Shown here: positions 27,676 to 37,014 of the stretch, one piece after another
Layout: every line of letters begins with the position of its first letter
Numbering within the stretch: the stretch's first letter is position 1
NCBI GenBank assembly: GCA_000967895.1
Contig: FO203512.1
Coordinates: 4,215,531 to 4,279,530, forward strand
Reading direction: 5' to 3'
DNA length: 64,000 nucleotides
Source of the DNA: Oleispira antarctica RB-8
Lineage (GTDB): Bacteria > Pseudomonadota > Gammaproteobacteria > Pseudomonadales > Oceanobacteraceae
The notes under the pieces: generated by a model
What the model was told of the DNA's origin: nothing
Database searches by the model: none
The model's input: the letters and a program-made list of their open reading frames with translations, nothing else
Program-made: the position numbers and the translations under genes

Positions 27676-27695
27676 CATTACAAATTTGTCATATT
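27676..27695 (+). promoter_or_regulatory. CopR/CusR-type box upstream of copA
   Basis: CATTACAAATTTGTCATATT contains ATTACAA-AT-TTGTCAT, one base from the CusR palindrome (ATGACAA-N2-TTGTCAT). It is nearly identical to the box before copRS at 41023-41042. It lies 89 bases before the copA start. Confidence 0.75.
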
Positions 27696-27783
27696 AAAGT
27701 CATGCCTGCGTCAGAAGTAATGGTCTAGTCTTTGTATAAATTAATAGATAGTGAGCATAGCTCATAATACCAGAGGGTTTAAC

Positions 27784-29610
27784 ATGAAGCAGTCAGAACC
27801 AGAGATCACGCATCCAAGGATGCTATCTCGCCGTCACTTCGTGCAAGGCTTAGCAGCAGGCGGGGTTATCGCATCTGCACCCAGCCTACTCCATGCGAAC
27901 GAGCAGAAACAGCGGACTCAACTGGGTACGGCGCCAGAGTTAAGCGGTGACGTTATCGAACTTGAAATTGCCCAGTTGCCGGTAAATTTTACCGGTGGTG
28001 CTCGCTTAGCCACAACCATTAATGGCTCGATACCCGCCCCTACCCTGCGCTTACGTGAAGGTGATGACGTCACAATTAAGGTGACGAATCGCTTATCGGT
28101 GCCCACTTCAATCCATTGGCACGGCATTATTTTGCCTTACCAAATGGACGGGGTGCCTGGTATTAGTTTCAAAGGCATTGCACCTGGAGAAACCTTCACC
28201 TACCAATTTAAGTTGCAGCAAAGCGGCACCTATTGGTATCACTCCCACAGTGGCTTTCAAGAAATGACCGGCATGTATGGCGCATTAATTATTGAGCCCC
28301 GCATCAAAGACACCGTGACTGCAGATCGAGACCATGTCGTGCTGCTATCAGACTGGACGGATGAAGACCCCATGGCGGTATTTGGCAAGCTGAAAGCACA
28401 AGGTGATTTTTATAATTTCAGCCAACCGACCGTCAGTGACTTTTTCAAAGATGTGTCTACACTCGGCTTTAGCGCCGCGCTCGATAAGCGCCAAATGTGG
28501 AATAGTATGCGCATGAGCCCCACAGACCTTGCCGACCTATCCTCCTCGGCCATTACGTATTTAATGAACGGCACTACCCCTGCGGGAAATTGGGCTGGCG
28601 TATTTAAGCACGGTGAGCGAGTACGCTTACGCTATATCAATGGATCCAGTAATACCTTTTATGATGTGCGCATTCCCGGTTTAAAAATGAGTGTGGTACA
28701 GGCCGATGGCCAGAATGTAAAACCGGTAACCGTTGATGAGTTTCGCTTTGGACCGGGTGAAACCTACGATGTTATCGTTGAACCAAAACAACAAGCGTAT
28801 ACCCTGTTTGCGCAAAGTATGGATCGCACCGGTTATGCTCGGGGCACCTTATCGATAGCGGCGGGTTTAACCGCGCCAGTACCGAAACTTGACCCCGTAG
28901 AATGGCTAGCCATGAAAGACATGATGGGTAAGATGGATCATGGCTCTATGGATATGAGTAAAGGAGAAATGGACCATAGCACCATGGATATGAGTAAAGG
29001 AGGAATGGACCATAGCACCATGGCTATGGATCACAGTCAGCATCAAATGAATCCAAACACCCATAATCCCTTAGCCATACCGTCACAAAAAGTGAATCAC
29101 GCAAAAACAGAATACGGTCCGTCGGTGGATATGCGCGTCGATATGCCACGCACTAACCTAGACGATCCAGGTATTGGCTTACGTAATAACGGCCGTCGAG
29201 TACTGACCCTGGCTGACTTGCATTCACGGGATGGCATCTTAGATGACCAACGTATACCAACACGAGAAATCGAACTGCACCTTACCGGTAATATGGAGCG
29301 CTATAGCTGGTCTTTTGATGGTTTAGAATTTGGTGAAAGCACCCCTGTGGCAATGAAACAAGGAGAGCGCATTAGGGTTATTTTGCAAAACGACACTATG
29401 ATGACTCACCCTATGCATTTGCATGGCATGTGGAGTGATTTAGAAAGCGATGATGGCACATTAACGGTGCGCCGCCATACTATTCAGGTACAGCCCTCGC
29501 AGCGTATTAGCTTTTTAACCACCCCCCACGATTTAGGACGCTGGGCATGGCATTGTCATTTATTGTTCCATATGGATGCGGGTATGTTCCGTGAGGTAGT
29601 TGTATCATGA
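27784..29610 (+). CDS. copA: Periplasmic multicopper oxidase CopA (PcoA type)
   Basis: This 608-aa copper oxidase is exported by Tat (SRRHFVQGLAAGG with the twin Arg) and probably oxidises Cu(I) in the periplasm. The four copper motifs are intact: SIHWHGIILPYQMDG, YWYHSHSGFQEMTG, THPMHLHGMW and WHCHLLFHMDAGMF. Between domains 2 and 3 (about residues 385-425) lies a Met/His-rich segment with near-tandem units (MDHGSMDMSKGEMDHSTMDM). ATG at 27784 is chosen because AGAGGG lies upstream; the open frame could start 11 codons earlier. It overlaps copB by four bases (ATGA). Confidence 0.95.
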   Translation: MKQSEPEITHPRMLSRRHFVQGLAAGGVIASAPSLLHANEQKQRTQLGTAPELSGDVIELEIAQLPVNFTGGARLATTINGSIPAPTLRLREGDDVTIKVTNRLSVPTSIHWHGIILPYQMDGVPGISFKGIAPGETFTYQFKLQQSGTYWYHSHSGFQEMTGMYGALIIEPRIKDTVTADRDHVVLLSDWTDEDPMAVFGKLKAQGDFYNFSQPTVSDFFKDVSTLGFSAALDKRQMWNSMRMSPTDLADLSSSAITYLMNGTTPAGNWAGVFKHGERVRLRYINGSSNTFYDVRIPGLKMSVVQADGQNVKPVTVDEFRFGPGETYDVIVEPKQQAYTLFAQSMDRTGYARGTLSIAAGLTAPVPKLDPVEWLAMKDMMGKMDHGSMDMSKGEMDHSTMDMSKGGMDHSTMAMDHSQHQMNPNTHNPLAIPSQKVNHAKTEYGPSVDMRVDMPRTNLDDPGIGLRNNGRRVLTLADLHSRDGILDDQRIPTREIELHLTGNMERYSWSFDGLEFGESTPVAMKQGERIRVILQNDTMMTHPMHLHGMWSDLESDDGTLTVRRHTIQVQPSQRISFLTTPHDLGRWAWHCHLLFHMDAGMFREVVVS

Positions 29611-30560
29611 AAAAAATTCAACGTATTCTAACTAAGAGAAGATTACTCGCACATGCGCTGACCCTTGCAGGTCTGGCTAGCAGCTCTGCAGTACTCGCAC
29701 AAGAAAGCGACATGCACTCAGGTCATGACATGGCCGCGATGCAAAATACACCCAAAGCAATGGATCATTCGAACATGGCCGGGATGGATCATGGCTCAAT
29801 GAATAGTAAGATGCAGCCTCAAGGCGGTGACGCCCCTAAAGACGCACGCGACCCTCACGCTTATTCCAATGGTTACACGCTAACGGCAGGCCCCTATGCG
29901 CAATCAGGTCCGCGCCAATTAAAGTTAGCCGATGAGCATGCTTTCTGGGCAGTGTTAGGAGATAGGCTCGAATACAATCCTGATACTGAAAGCACAGTAT
30001 TTGATTTACAAGCTTGGTATGGCACAACCTTCAATCGCTTAGTAATTAAAGCAGAAGGCGATATTGCCGATGGCAGCCTTGAAGAAATGCAAACCGATGT
30101 TTTATACAGCCAAGCTTTTTCCGGTTATTTCGATGCCCAGTTAGGTGTCCGTTTAGATCGAAATGAAGCGGGTACCGACAGGCAATGGCTAGCCGCCAGT
30201 GTGCAAGGTTTAGCGCCTTACTGGTTCGAAGTAGACGCTAGCGTCTATTTAGGAGAAGACGCTAGAACAGCCTTAGCTTTGCAAGCAGAATATGAATTAC
30301 TCTTTACCCAACGAATAATTTTGCAGTCTAGCGCCGAACTTACCGCTTATGGCAAAGAAGATTTAGACAATGGCATCGGCTCAGGCTTATCGAGCGGTAA
30401 ATTAGGTATGCGTCTACGTTATGAAATAAATCGTCAATTTGCCCCTTATGTGGGTGTGGAATGGGCTCGCAGTTTTGGCGATACCGCCGATCTTATGCGA
30501 AGCGCTGGCGGCTCTGTTGAAGATACAGAATATGTTGCAGGCTTACGGTTTTGGTTTTAA
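29607..30560 (+). CDS. copB: Copper resistance outer membrane protein CopB (PcoB type)
   Basis: This 317-aa protein has a signal peptide (ALTLAGLASSSAVLA) and then a Met/His-rich segment (MHSGHDMAAMQNTPKAMDHS and MAGMDHGSMNSKM). The remainder is beta-barrel, with alternating strands and a terminal phenylalanine (YVAGLRFWF). The PcoB/CopB family partners the multicopper oxidase at the outer membrane. The gene is translationally coupled to copA through the ATGA overlap. Confidence 0.93.
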   Translation: MKKIQRILTKRRLLAHALTLAGLASSSAVLAQESDMHSGHDMAAMQNTPKAMDHSNMAGMDHGSMNSKMQPQGGDAPKDARDPHAYSNGYTLTAGPYAQSGPRQLKLADEHAFWAVLGDRLEYNPDTESTVFDLQAWYGTTFNRLVIKAEGDIADGSLEEMQTDVLYSQAFSGYFDAQLGVRLDRNEAGTDRQWLAASVQGLAPYWFEVDASVYLGEDARTALALQAEYELLFTQRIILQSSAELTAYGKEDLDNGIGSGLSSGKLGMRLRYEINRQFAPYVGVEWARSFGDTADLMRSAGGSVEDTEYVAGLRFWF

Positions 30561-30574
30561 ATAAAGGAAATAAC

Positions 30575-31144
30575 ATGTCTATTACGAGTACAACCACCTA
30601 CATTAAACGCGTAGCCATTTTTATCAGCATTATGGTATTTGGCGCAGTCGCATTTCTCTATTCTGGTTTGTACCCTATGGGGGCCGATACGCCACACTTC
30701 CAAGCGACTACTTGGGCATTAGAAACGTTAAGAGAACAATCGATTGCCCGCGCCGCCAGTGACCTCATCGTACCAGAAGACATTGAAACCTCTGATCGTT
30801 TATTGGCAGGTGGGGCTGATTACAATGATATGTGTTCAAGCTGCCATCTTAAACCGGGGAAAACATCCAGCGACTTCACTTTAGGCTTATACCCTGCACC
30901 GCCTAACTTAGCCTTGAGTCACGCTGAACATCCTCATAGTGACAATGAAGAAGATGCCGATAAGCGCCGCTTTTGGATTATCAAACACGGCATTAAAGCA
31001 TCAGGCATGCCGTCTTGGGCACCTGGCCATGATGATGAGCGTATTTGGAATATGGTGGCGTTTCTTAAACGCTTACCGAAGTTAACGCCTGATCAATATC
31101 AGATTTTAACCGCGCGTGAAAAGGGATCTGCTGGGCATCATTAA
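30575..31144 (+). CDS. Membrane-anchored monoheme cytochrome c
   Basis: This 189-aa protein has an N-terminal membrane anchor (VAIFISIMVFGAVAFLYSG), one heme site Cys87-Ser-Ser-Cys90-His91, and a distal methionine candidate in KASGMPSWAPGH. ATG at 30575 follows AAAGGA by six bases. It lies directly after copB. It may pass electrons from, or to, copper oxidation by CopA; that coupling is inferred from position only. Confidence 0.85.
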   Translation: MSITSTTTYIKRVAIFISIMVFGAVAFLYSGLYPMGADTPHFQATTWALETLREQSIARAASDLIVPEDIETSDRLLAGGADYNDMCSSCHLKPGKTSSDFTLGLYPAPPNLALSHAEHPHSDNEEDADKRRFWIIKHGIKASGMPSWAPGHDDERIWNMVAFLKRLPKLTPDQYQILTAREKGSAGHH

Positions 31145-31249
31145 AATAACGTTTCACGTTAAAAATGTAGCCAAAAGTTTTAATTATTCGAGGTAAACCA
31201 AACTAGCGATAAAAGCTAATTTTTCTTCTTTTGACCGGCGTGACTTGAA

Positions 31250-32134
31250 TTATTTTTTGGGCGCGCTTGGTTTAGGTAAAACTGATATCACAACACCGAC
31301 AATTACAGTGACGACTCCCATCCATTGCCAAGGCGATAATGACTCCTCAAAATAAACCCCGCCAATTACCAAACCAAATATAGGGGTTAAAAAACTGAAT
31401 ATATTAAGCTGATTAAGAGGAGCTTTATCCATTAACCAAAACCAGATTAAAAAGGGAAGCGCTGTTCCTGGGATCGCGAGCATCATAAGAATAGCGAAGT
31501 AAGTTAGGTCCCAGCTCAACGCGGGGACTATTTTTATAGTAGGCACTAGTATCATTAGTGGAAGCGATCCGATAATCAGCTGCCCACTCATGGCATAGAA
31601 AATGTCTATTTGATTAGAATTCTTTTTTAATAAGACATTACTAATGGCAATACCTAGGGCCGCACAAACGATGTAGATAACGCCATAAACAGTATCCGCA
31701 TTATTATCTAATGCACCGTTGAGCCCAACAATGGCGATACCGGCAAACCCCAATAGAATACCGATAAGAACAAATCGATGGATGACTTCTTTGAGAATAA
31801 CGACAGCCAATAGACTGGCAATAAGCGGCTGAGTATTTGTTAGCACCGTTGCCAATCCTGGAGAGATCAGGCTGCCCGCGTAAAACATCCCCCAAAACCC
31901 AATCGTAGTCGCCGTAAAACCAATAACCGAGATGACCATCCAAGTATGGAATGATTTGGGGAAGGGCCGCCGCAAAACAAGGGCACATAGCAGCAAAAAT
32001 AGTCCTCCGAGCAGAGCTCGCAAAAAAGCTGTTTGCATCAAAGGGGCGTAAGGGATAGTTAATACTATTAATGGATAACAGATTGACCAAAGTAACATCA
32101 CTAGCGACGTTAAAAAAATAATGCGAACCATCAA
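31250..32134 (-). CDS. EamA/DMT-family transporter
   Basis: This 294-aa protein has ten predicted membrane segments in two EamA repeats (first ends near VVILKEVIHRFVLIGILLGF; second has PIFGLVIGGVYFEESLSPWQ). Substrate unknown; members export amino acids or metabolites. It is convergent with the cytochrome gene and not obviously part of the metal operons. Confidence 0.85.
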   Translation of the reverse strand: MMVRIIFLTSLVMLLWSICYPLIVLTIPYAPLMQTAFLRALLGGLFLLLCALVLRRPFPKSFHTWMVISVIGFTATTIGFWGMFYAGSLISPGLATVLTNTQPLIASLLAVVILKEVIHRFVLIGILLGFAGIAIVGLNGALDNNADTVYGVIYIVCAALGIAISNVLLKKNSNQIDIFYAMSGQLIIGSLPLMILVPTIKIVPALSWDLTYFAILMMLAIPGTALPFLIWFWLMDKAPLNQLNIFSFLTPIFGLVIGGVYFEESLSPWQWMGVVTVIVGVVISVLPKPSAPKK

Positions 32135-32295
32135 CGTTTTCCCTTCTATCTATCTATTTCACTCGCTCTAAAATTATCAGTTTATCGAAAGCTTTTTAAA
32201 GTAACCCTGCCGGCGATTAGTTCAGCTGTATTCCTCTCACATCTTTGATGTAAAATAAACAGATCCAATTACCGCTTCTTGCCCATTGAATTATC

Positions 32296-32793
32296 CTAAT
32301 GACATCCACCGTCTCTGGTAAGATGAGCCAGGTTGTCAAGCTCACACTCCTCATTATAATGAATCACGCCTCGCTTTATTTTATCCACTAGGCCATCACG
32401 CAGGCTGATAGCCACCTGTTCGATGATATTTTCAATATCTTCTAATGAGACTTGCAGAAGATCGTAGGTCACATAGAGATCTTGTCCTTCAAACACTAAG
32501 GCTTCAATTCCCATCAGTGCCTGAAGAGACTCTGTTATTGCTGCAGTGAGTTCTGCATCAAGCGCCTTAGAAAAACGTATTTTCCGCTTTTTAAATACTG
32601 TCTGTTTTTTTTGCTTAGGCGATAATCCACGCTGCGGATCACCCACAAATAAGTGGGGACGGTCTTTAAATCGATCCAAACATTGTGACGAACAGAAATA
32701 ATGATCGATACCCTGAAAGCTAAACAGTAGAGAGCGGTTAATTTTTGTCATACTACAAACAGGACAATGGATCGTGAACTCGATTTCACTCAT
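32296..32793 (-). CDS. TRASH/YHS-type zinc-ribbon plus degenerate HMA-like domain protein
   Basis: This 165-aa protein has an N-terminal treble-clef metal site, Cys10-Pro-Val-Cys13 and Cys34-x3-Cys38 (HYFCSSQC), as in TRASH/YHS domains. Residues about 75-140 have the fold pattern of a heavy-metal-associated domain (TESLQALMGIEALVFEGQDL, then VSLEDIENIIEQ) but no CxxC. The C-terminus ends GGCH. The second half is homologous to the protein at 39702-40070. Both lie just after a PII-like gene. It may sense or carry metal in the cytosol. Confidence 0.7.
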   Translation of the reverse strand: MSEIEFTIHCPVCSMTKINRSLLFSFQGIDHYFCSSQCLDRFKDRPHLFVGDPQRGLSPKQKKQTVFKKRKIRFSKALDAELTAAITESLQALMGIEALVFEGQDLYVTYDLLQVSLEDIENIIEQVAISLRDGLVDKIKRGVIHYNEECELDNLAHLTRDGGCH

Positions 32794-32986
32794 TAGAATT
32801 TCCTTATTTTACAGGCCACTGCCATTCAAGAATTTATATATTTCACTATCAGTGGTTATTACCAACATAGTACTGGGGTCAAATACAGACTGTAAACTTC
32901 AGGTGGTGACGTCAATCAATCCCAGCATCGCTAACTCTTTAGACATTAATAAGAAGGATGTTTTTTACTATATGTAATATTATGCC

Positions 32987-33325
32987 TCACCGATGTAATT
33001 GAAAATCATTACTCACTGCGCTTCGTTTATCATGTATCCAGATCAGGTCTTTGACAGGAGCAATGCAGACCAGTCCTTCACTTTCGGTATTAACATGCGC
33101 TGCATCCACAATCAACTGAGCAATTTCTTTCGCCTGCTCCGCATTGGCATAAATTTCAATTTGAATATGTTTGATCAAATGATTTTCATTAAAGCTGTCG
33201 AAGTAATCCCCGCGGCCACGAACAGGGTATAAGGTAAACCCCTTAACACCATGTTGAATTAAAGAATCCTCTACATTTTTTAGACGAAATTCGTCGAAAA
33301 TGGCAGTGATTTTGTTAATATTCAT
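32987..33325 (-). CDS. PII-like signalling protein, copy 1
   Basis: This 112-aa protein has the PII ferredoxin-like fold pattern: MNINKITAIFDEFRLKNVED, GFTLYPVRGRGDYFD, then HIQIEIYANAEQAKEIAQLI and the C-terminal VCIAPVKDLIWI. The T-loop is shorter than in GlnB. Such PII relatives are known beside heavy-metal RND pumps (PII-NG group) and may bind nucleotides or metal. It is followed after 193 bases by the TRASH/HMA-like gene on the same strand. A paralogue is at 40141-40458. Confidence 0.8.
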   Translation of the reverse strand: MNINKITAIFDEFRLKNVEDSLIQHGVKGFTLYPVRGRGDYFDSFNENHLIKHIQIEIYANAEQAKEIAQLIVDAAHVNTESEGLVCIAPVKDLIWIHDKRSAVSNDFQLHR

Positions 33326-33383
33326 TTGGTACTCCCGTTTATCTCACCATAATTTGTTCAGCAGCAATGTGTCGCGAATAGGT

Positions 33384-33641
33384 TTATGAATCAAGACGAT
33401 TGTAAATAGATGCAAGTATCCAACCCATAGCGCCAGCCATCACAAACCAACCCACCATTCCAACAGCAACGCCAAATACTGACAAGTGCCAATTCATGTC
33501 ACGTAGCTCCATGTGAACCATATCACCAGACATCGACATCATCATTTCGGGCATAATAATAACTAGCACACTGCAAATCAGCCAAAGAATAGAAGCGCTA
33601 ATTGAAGATGCCAAACCAAATTTCATTGCATTAAGTTTCAT
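33384..33641 (-). CDS. DUF5676-type small membrane protein
   Basis: This 85-aa protein has two membrane helices (about residues 10-30 and 53-76), separated by a Met-rich loop (MPEMMMSMSGDMVHMELRD). The end YNRLDS and overall plan fit the DUF5676 family, often found in metal-resistance islands. It has the same orientation as the PII-like gene, with 58 bases between them. Confidence 0.75.
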   Translation of the reverse strand: MKLNAMKFGLASSISASILWLICSVLVIIMPEMMMSMSGDMVHMELRDMNWHLSVFGVAVGMVGWFVMAGAMGWILASIYNRLDS

Positions 33642-33675
33642 AATACTTCCTCAGTGTGTTTAAGAATTAAATCCA

Positions 33676-34134
33676 TTACATATCGTCAAAACGGTTAGTA
33701 GCCTGCACCATTATCATAGTTTCATGTTCCTCAAAAAAACTTAATGCATCCAAAAGCTCTTTTGCAGAAGGAATAGCAGCCTGCATAGATAAAAAACGAA
33801 ATAGAGACAATAAATACTGATGTTTTTTTACAACTATAGCGACAATTTGCTGGGCATTAAGGTCAGAAAATGGTCTATCACAGAATTCACCATGATCTAG
33901 CTTGAATTTATTTACATATTCAACACACCAAGTATTTAGCGCATGCTCATTTCCTTTTTTTTCAAAAACATCTACAACTTTAGCTATCTCACTTTCATGA
34001 TTAGATAGATAGGATAAAACTAATTTCGCTCGCTCATCTTCATTATCTTTTTGGCACATAGATAAGCACTCACTGAGTTCTGAATGCACCCCTCTAGTCC
34101 AGCGAACCACATCTCTTAAAGTCTCAACTTCCAC
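33676..34134 (-). CDS. Ferritin-like/helical-bundle protein of unknown function
   Basis: This 152-aa all-helical protein has SNHESEIAKVVDVFEK and FFEEHETMIM, where Glu and His could form a metal site like that of ferritin-like proteins. GTG at 34134 is chosen because AAGGAG ends six bases upstream; the TTG two codons earlier abuts that site. It lies 34 bases before DUF5676 on the same strand, so they are probably co-transcribed. The ferritin-like reading is an inference from helix pattern. Confidence 0.55.
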   Translation of the reverse strand: MEVETLRDVVRWTRGVHSELSECLSMCQKDNEDERAKLVLSYLSNHESEIAKVVDVFEKKGNEHALNTWCVEYVNKFKLDHGEFCDRPFSDLNAQQIVAIVVKKHQYLLSLFRFLSMQAAIPSAKELLDALSFFEEHETMIMVQATNRFDDM

Positions 34135-34216
34135 AACCAACTCCTTCTTCTAGGCTTAATGTTCATTTATTATCGATAATTTTATATCCGCACTAAGTGC
34201 CGACGATATAAAATCA

Positions 34217-35563
34217 TTATTTATCTGAATGCATATGCTCATGTTTATTACTCTTTCTTACAACTGATCGTAAGAATATAGTTTCGCCCACCGCAATGAC
34301 AATCATCGTTAAAAGAGCGACTATTAATACATATGGATCAGAATTTAACTTAACCCAAACGAATCCTATTAAGACTAATAGATCTAAAATTATGGCGGTA
34401 ATAGGTACCCATTTCTTCGCATTGACATCTTTCAATAGGTAACGAAGCAGCCCCCAATGAATTGAGATATCCATAATTAGATAAAACACGATGCCGAGAG
34501 CGGCTATACGGGATAGATCAAAGAATGCAGTAAGTATAATTCCTAAAGCAGCGGTATATACCAAGGTATGCTTTTGTATATTTCCTGGCATACCGAAGTG
34601 ACTATGAGGAATTAATTTCATCTCGGTTAACATCGCCAGCATACGGGACACTGCAAATGAACTTGCTAAAACTCCTCCAGCAGTTGCAGTCATAGCAATA
34701 GCAACAGTAAACCATACTCCAAACTCTCCAAGAACAGGCCGAGATGCTGCCGCTAGGGAATAGTTTTTTGTCGCTATGATTTCACTTAAAGGAAGATTGC
34801 CAGCGACAGCAAAACCGACCAATACATAAATAAGTACACAGAGCGCAATAGAAATAACAATAGCCCTACCAATGTTTTTATGAGGGTTAACTACCTCAGA
34901 GCCACTATTTGTTATAGTGGTAAATCCTTTAAAGGCTAAAATCCCCAAAGCCGTTGCACCCAAAAAATTACTTAACGTTCCAACTTCAGCGGTAGCATCA
35001 AGATCGACAGCCAAATTATCAGCAAGATAAACGCCAACGAAACCAATAATAAGAATGCCTAATATTTTAGCTAGCCCGATAAATCCAGCGATTCCCTGAA
35101 TAAGACGATTGCCGAGTAAATTAATAATAAACGCTACCACTATTAGCGATACGCCTAATATAGATATGATATTACCAGAGTCATCACCGCCAAATAATTG
35201 CATCGTATAGGATCCAAAGGTACGCGCTAAAAAACTTTGAGCGATCACCATCGAAAAATACATAAGTAATGCATTAAAAGCAGTGGGTAACCTATTTCCA
35301 TAAGCTTTATGCAAATACATACCAACCCCTCCCGCAGAAGGATAGGCATTGGATATTTTGATGTAAGAGTAGGAACTGAATGCCACGATTATGGCTGAGG
35401 CAATGAATGCATAAGGAAATAAAGCTCCAACCATTTCAGCCATTTGCCCTGTCAATGCAAAGATCCCAGCACCGATCATAACGCCAGTCCCTAACATGAC
35501 AGTACCTGCAAGGGTTAAGCTACCTTTATCATAATTTGTATTTCGATTTTGTTTATTAAGCAT
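34217..35563 (-). CDS. APC-family amino-acid permease
   Basis: This 448-aa protein has twelve membrane segments and the APC signature in TM1 (GTGVMIGAGIFALTGQMAEM), then AYPSAGGVGMYLHKAYGN in TM2-3. A short basic/His C-terminal tail (SNKHEHMHSDK) is present. Substrate unknown. It lies among metal genes, oriented with the ferritin-like gene, so it may share their transcript. Confidence 0.85.
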   Translation of the reverse strand: MLNKQNRNTNYDKGSLTLAGTVMLGTGVMIGAGIFALTGQMAEMVGALFPYAFIASAIIVAFSSYSYIKISNAYPSAGGVGMYLHKAYGNRLPTAFNALLMYFSMVIAQSFLARTFGSYTMQLFGGDDSGNIISILGVSLIVVAFIINLLGNRLIQGIAGFIGLAKILGILIIGFVGVYLADNLAVDLDATAEVGTLSNFLGATALGILAFKGFTTITNSGSEVVNPHKNIGRAIVISIALCVLIYVLVGFAVAGNLPLSEIIATKNYSLAAASRPVLGEFGVWFTVAIAMTATAGGVLASSFAVSRMLAMLTEMKLIPHSHFGMPGNIQKHTLVYTAALGIILTAFFDLSRIAALGIVFYLIMDISIHWGLLRYLLKDVNAKKWVPITAIILDLLVLIGFVWVKLNSDPYVLIVALLTMIVIAVGETIFLRSVVRKSNKHEHMHSDK

Positions 35564-35634
35564 TACATTCCCTCAAAAATAGCAACGGGATTTTTTATTA
35601 ACATCCATTACTTCCAAAGATTATTTTCAATGAT

Positions 35635-36273
35635 TTAGGTTTTAAAATTTAATCTAGGAATCCACGCGGGTGTGATTTCCATATACTGACGATAGGTATC
35701 ACCAAATTCCTCTAGCGCGATACTTTCTTCCCGTTTGGCTAAACGCACATAGACTACGAGTAAAATTGGAAACATGACCAGTGTCGGTATAGTTGGCCAT
35801 TGTAATAAAAATCCAAACATAATTATGATGAAAGCAATGTATTGCGGATGACGACAGCGGGCGTACCAGCCAGTAGTCGCCAAGGAGTGAGTTTGCTGAG
35901 CTTTATGTAAGACACTCCAAGCAGATGACAACAAAAAGAAGCCTGCAATTATAAATACATTACTGGCGATATGCAGTGGGTCAAAATGTGCATTACCTTC
36001 AAAACCAAGCAAGGTATGAAGTAAATGTCCGTTATCATGGGCTAAAAAATCTATCCCCGGATAATTTTCGGCCAACCAACCTGACAGAAAATAGATGGTT
36101 AACGGAAAGCCATACATCTCGGTAAACAGCGCTACAATAAACGCTGAAAAGGCACCAAAACTGCGCCAGTCCAATGTTGTTTTTGGTTTTGTAAAACTAA
36201 ACGCAAAAAAAATGAAAATTGCAGAGTTAATTATTACTAAAGGCCACAGGCCATAATCTGATTCACCATGCAT
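35635..36273 (-). CDS. Isoprenylcysteine-methyltransferase-like membrane protein
   Basis: This 212-aa protein has five or six membrane segments. The C-terminal motif is typical of ICMT/PEMT families: TGWYARCRHPQYIAFI, then EESIALEEFGDTYRQYM. The cofactor is presumably SAM; the substrate in bacteria is unknown. It is the last gene of the set P-type ATPase, cupredoxin, DUF2933 and this methyltransferase, which share one strand with 10-51 base gaps. Confidence 0.8.
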   Translation of the reverse strand: MHGESDYGLWPLVIINSAIFIFFAFSFTKPKTTLDWRSFGAFSAFIVALFTEMYGFPLTIYFLSGWLAENYPGIDFLAHDNGHLLHTLLGFEGNAHFDPLHIASNVFIIAGFFLLSSAWSVLHKAQQTHSLATTGWYARCRHPQYIAFIIIMFGFLLQWPTIPTLVMFPILLVVYVRLAKREESIALEEFGDTYRQYMEITPAWIPRLNFKT

Positions 36274-36308
36274 ACTATTTCTCCTTTACCTTGAGCATAA
36301 ATGCTCCA

Positions 36309-36599
36309 TTATTGATGGTGATCTTTTTTTGTATGCTTATCATCTACTGGCTGCACCGTATCGCGGCCATCTTTTAGTCCCCGCTGATATTCATCGCCAT
36401 CTTCGTTACTCTTATGATGACCATGACCTTTATGCATAAACATATGCATAAAGGGACACGCCAGAAGTATCAAAAATGGAAGGTACTGCCAGACATGTTC
36501 ACTGTGTTCCATTAGCAGGAAATAGCTGGCTGCGCCAATAAGTCCCAAAGCGGCTAGACCTTTTGGGCTTAGCCAAAAGGATGCTTTTTTATTGCTCAT
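36309..36599 (-). CDS. DUF2933-type small membrane protein
   Basis: This 96-aa protein has two short membrane helices (GLAALGLIGAASYFLLMEH and YLPFLILLACPFMHMFM), followed by a His-rich cytoplasmic or periplasmic tail (HKGHGHHKSNEDG, ending KKDHHQ). The family accompanies copper ATPases. It is 10 bases before the cupredoxin gene in the operon. Confidence 0.8.
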   Translation of the reverse strand: MSNKKASFWLSPKGLAALGLIGAASYFLLMEHSEHVWQYLPFLILLACPFMHMFMHKGHGHHKSNEDGDEYQRGLKDGRDTVQPVDDKHTKKDHHQ

Positions 36600-36609
36600 A
36601 GTATTTCTC

Positions 36610-36963
36610 CTATTGAACCGTTATTTGCCCACGGTACATTTGCATCTGACAATGAAAGTCATAGCTTCCTGCTTTCATTGCAGGAAGCTGAATAGTTTTT
36701 AATTTATTATGCGGCAGTAAATCACTGATTTGTAAATCAGGAATTAATAAAGTCTCCGAGCAAGGCGACTGATCTTTGCGCAAAAAATTTATTTCTACTG
36801 GGTTACCCGCTGCGACTGAAATCCTTGACGGGGAGTAGGTGCCGTTTTCAACGGTAATGATAATCCCCTGCTCTCCTACTTTGGTTTCTTCTGGTTTATA
36901 CAGCCAGAACCACCACACAATTAAGCCAATCAATAACAAACCCATGAGGTTAATAATCATCAT
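36610..36963 (-). CDS. Membrane-anchored cupredoxin-like protein
   Basis: This 117-aa protein has an N-terminal membrane anchor (LMGLLLIGLIVWWFWLY) and a cupredoxin domain: VENGTYSPSRISVAAGNPVE, then QSPCSETLLIPDL, and the C-terminal ligand loop GSYDFHCQMQMYRGQ. His, Cys and Met candidates suit a copper site. It is co-transcribed with the P-type ATPase and may receive exported copper. Confidence 0.85.
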   Translation of the reverse strand: MMIINLMGLLLIGLIVWWFWLYKPEETKVGEQGIIITVENGTYSPSRISVAAGNPVEINFLRKDQSPCSETLLIPDLQISDLLPHNKLKTIQLPAMKAGSYDFHCQMQMYRGQITVQ

Positions 36964-37014
36964 AATAAAATCTCCTACGTCCTATAATGTTCAGTTAATG
37001 TTTATCTATTTTGA

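Noticed and set aside
28920-29040. Tandem repeat as a CRISPR-like or regulatory array
   Set aside because: The repetition is the coding of Met/His units inside CopA, with no spacers. No CRISPR array was seen anywhere in the window.
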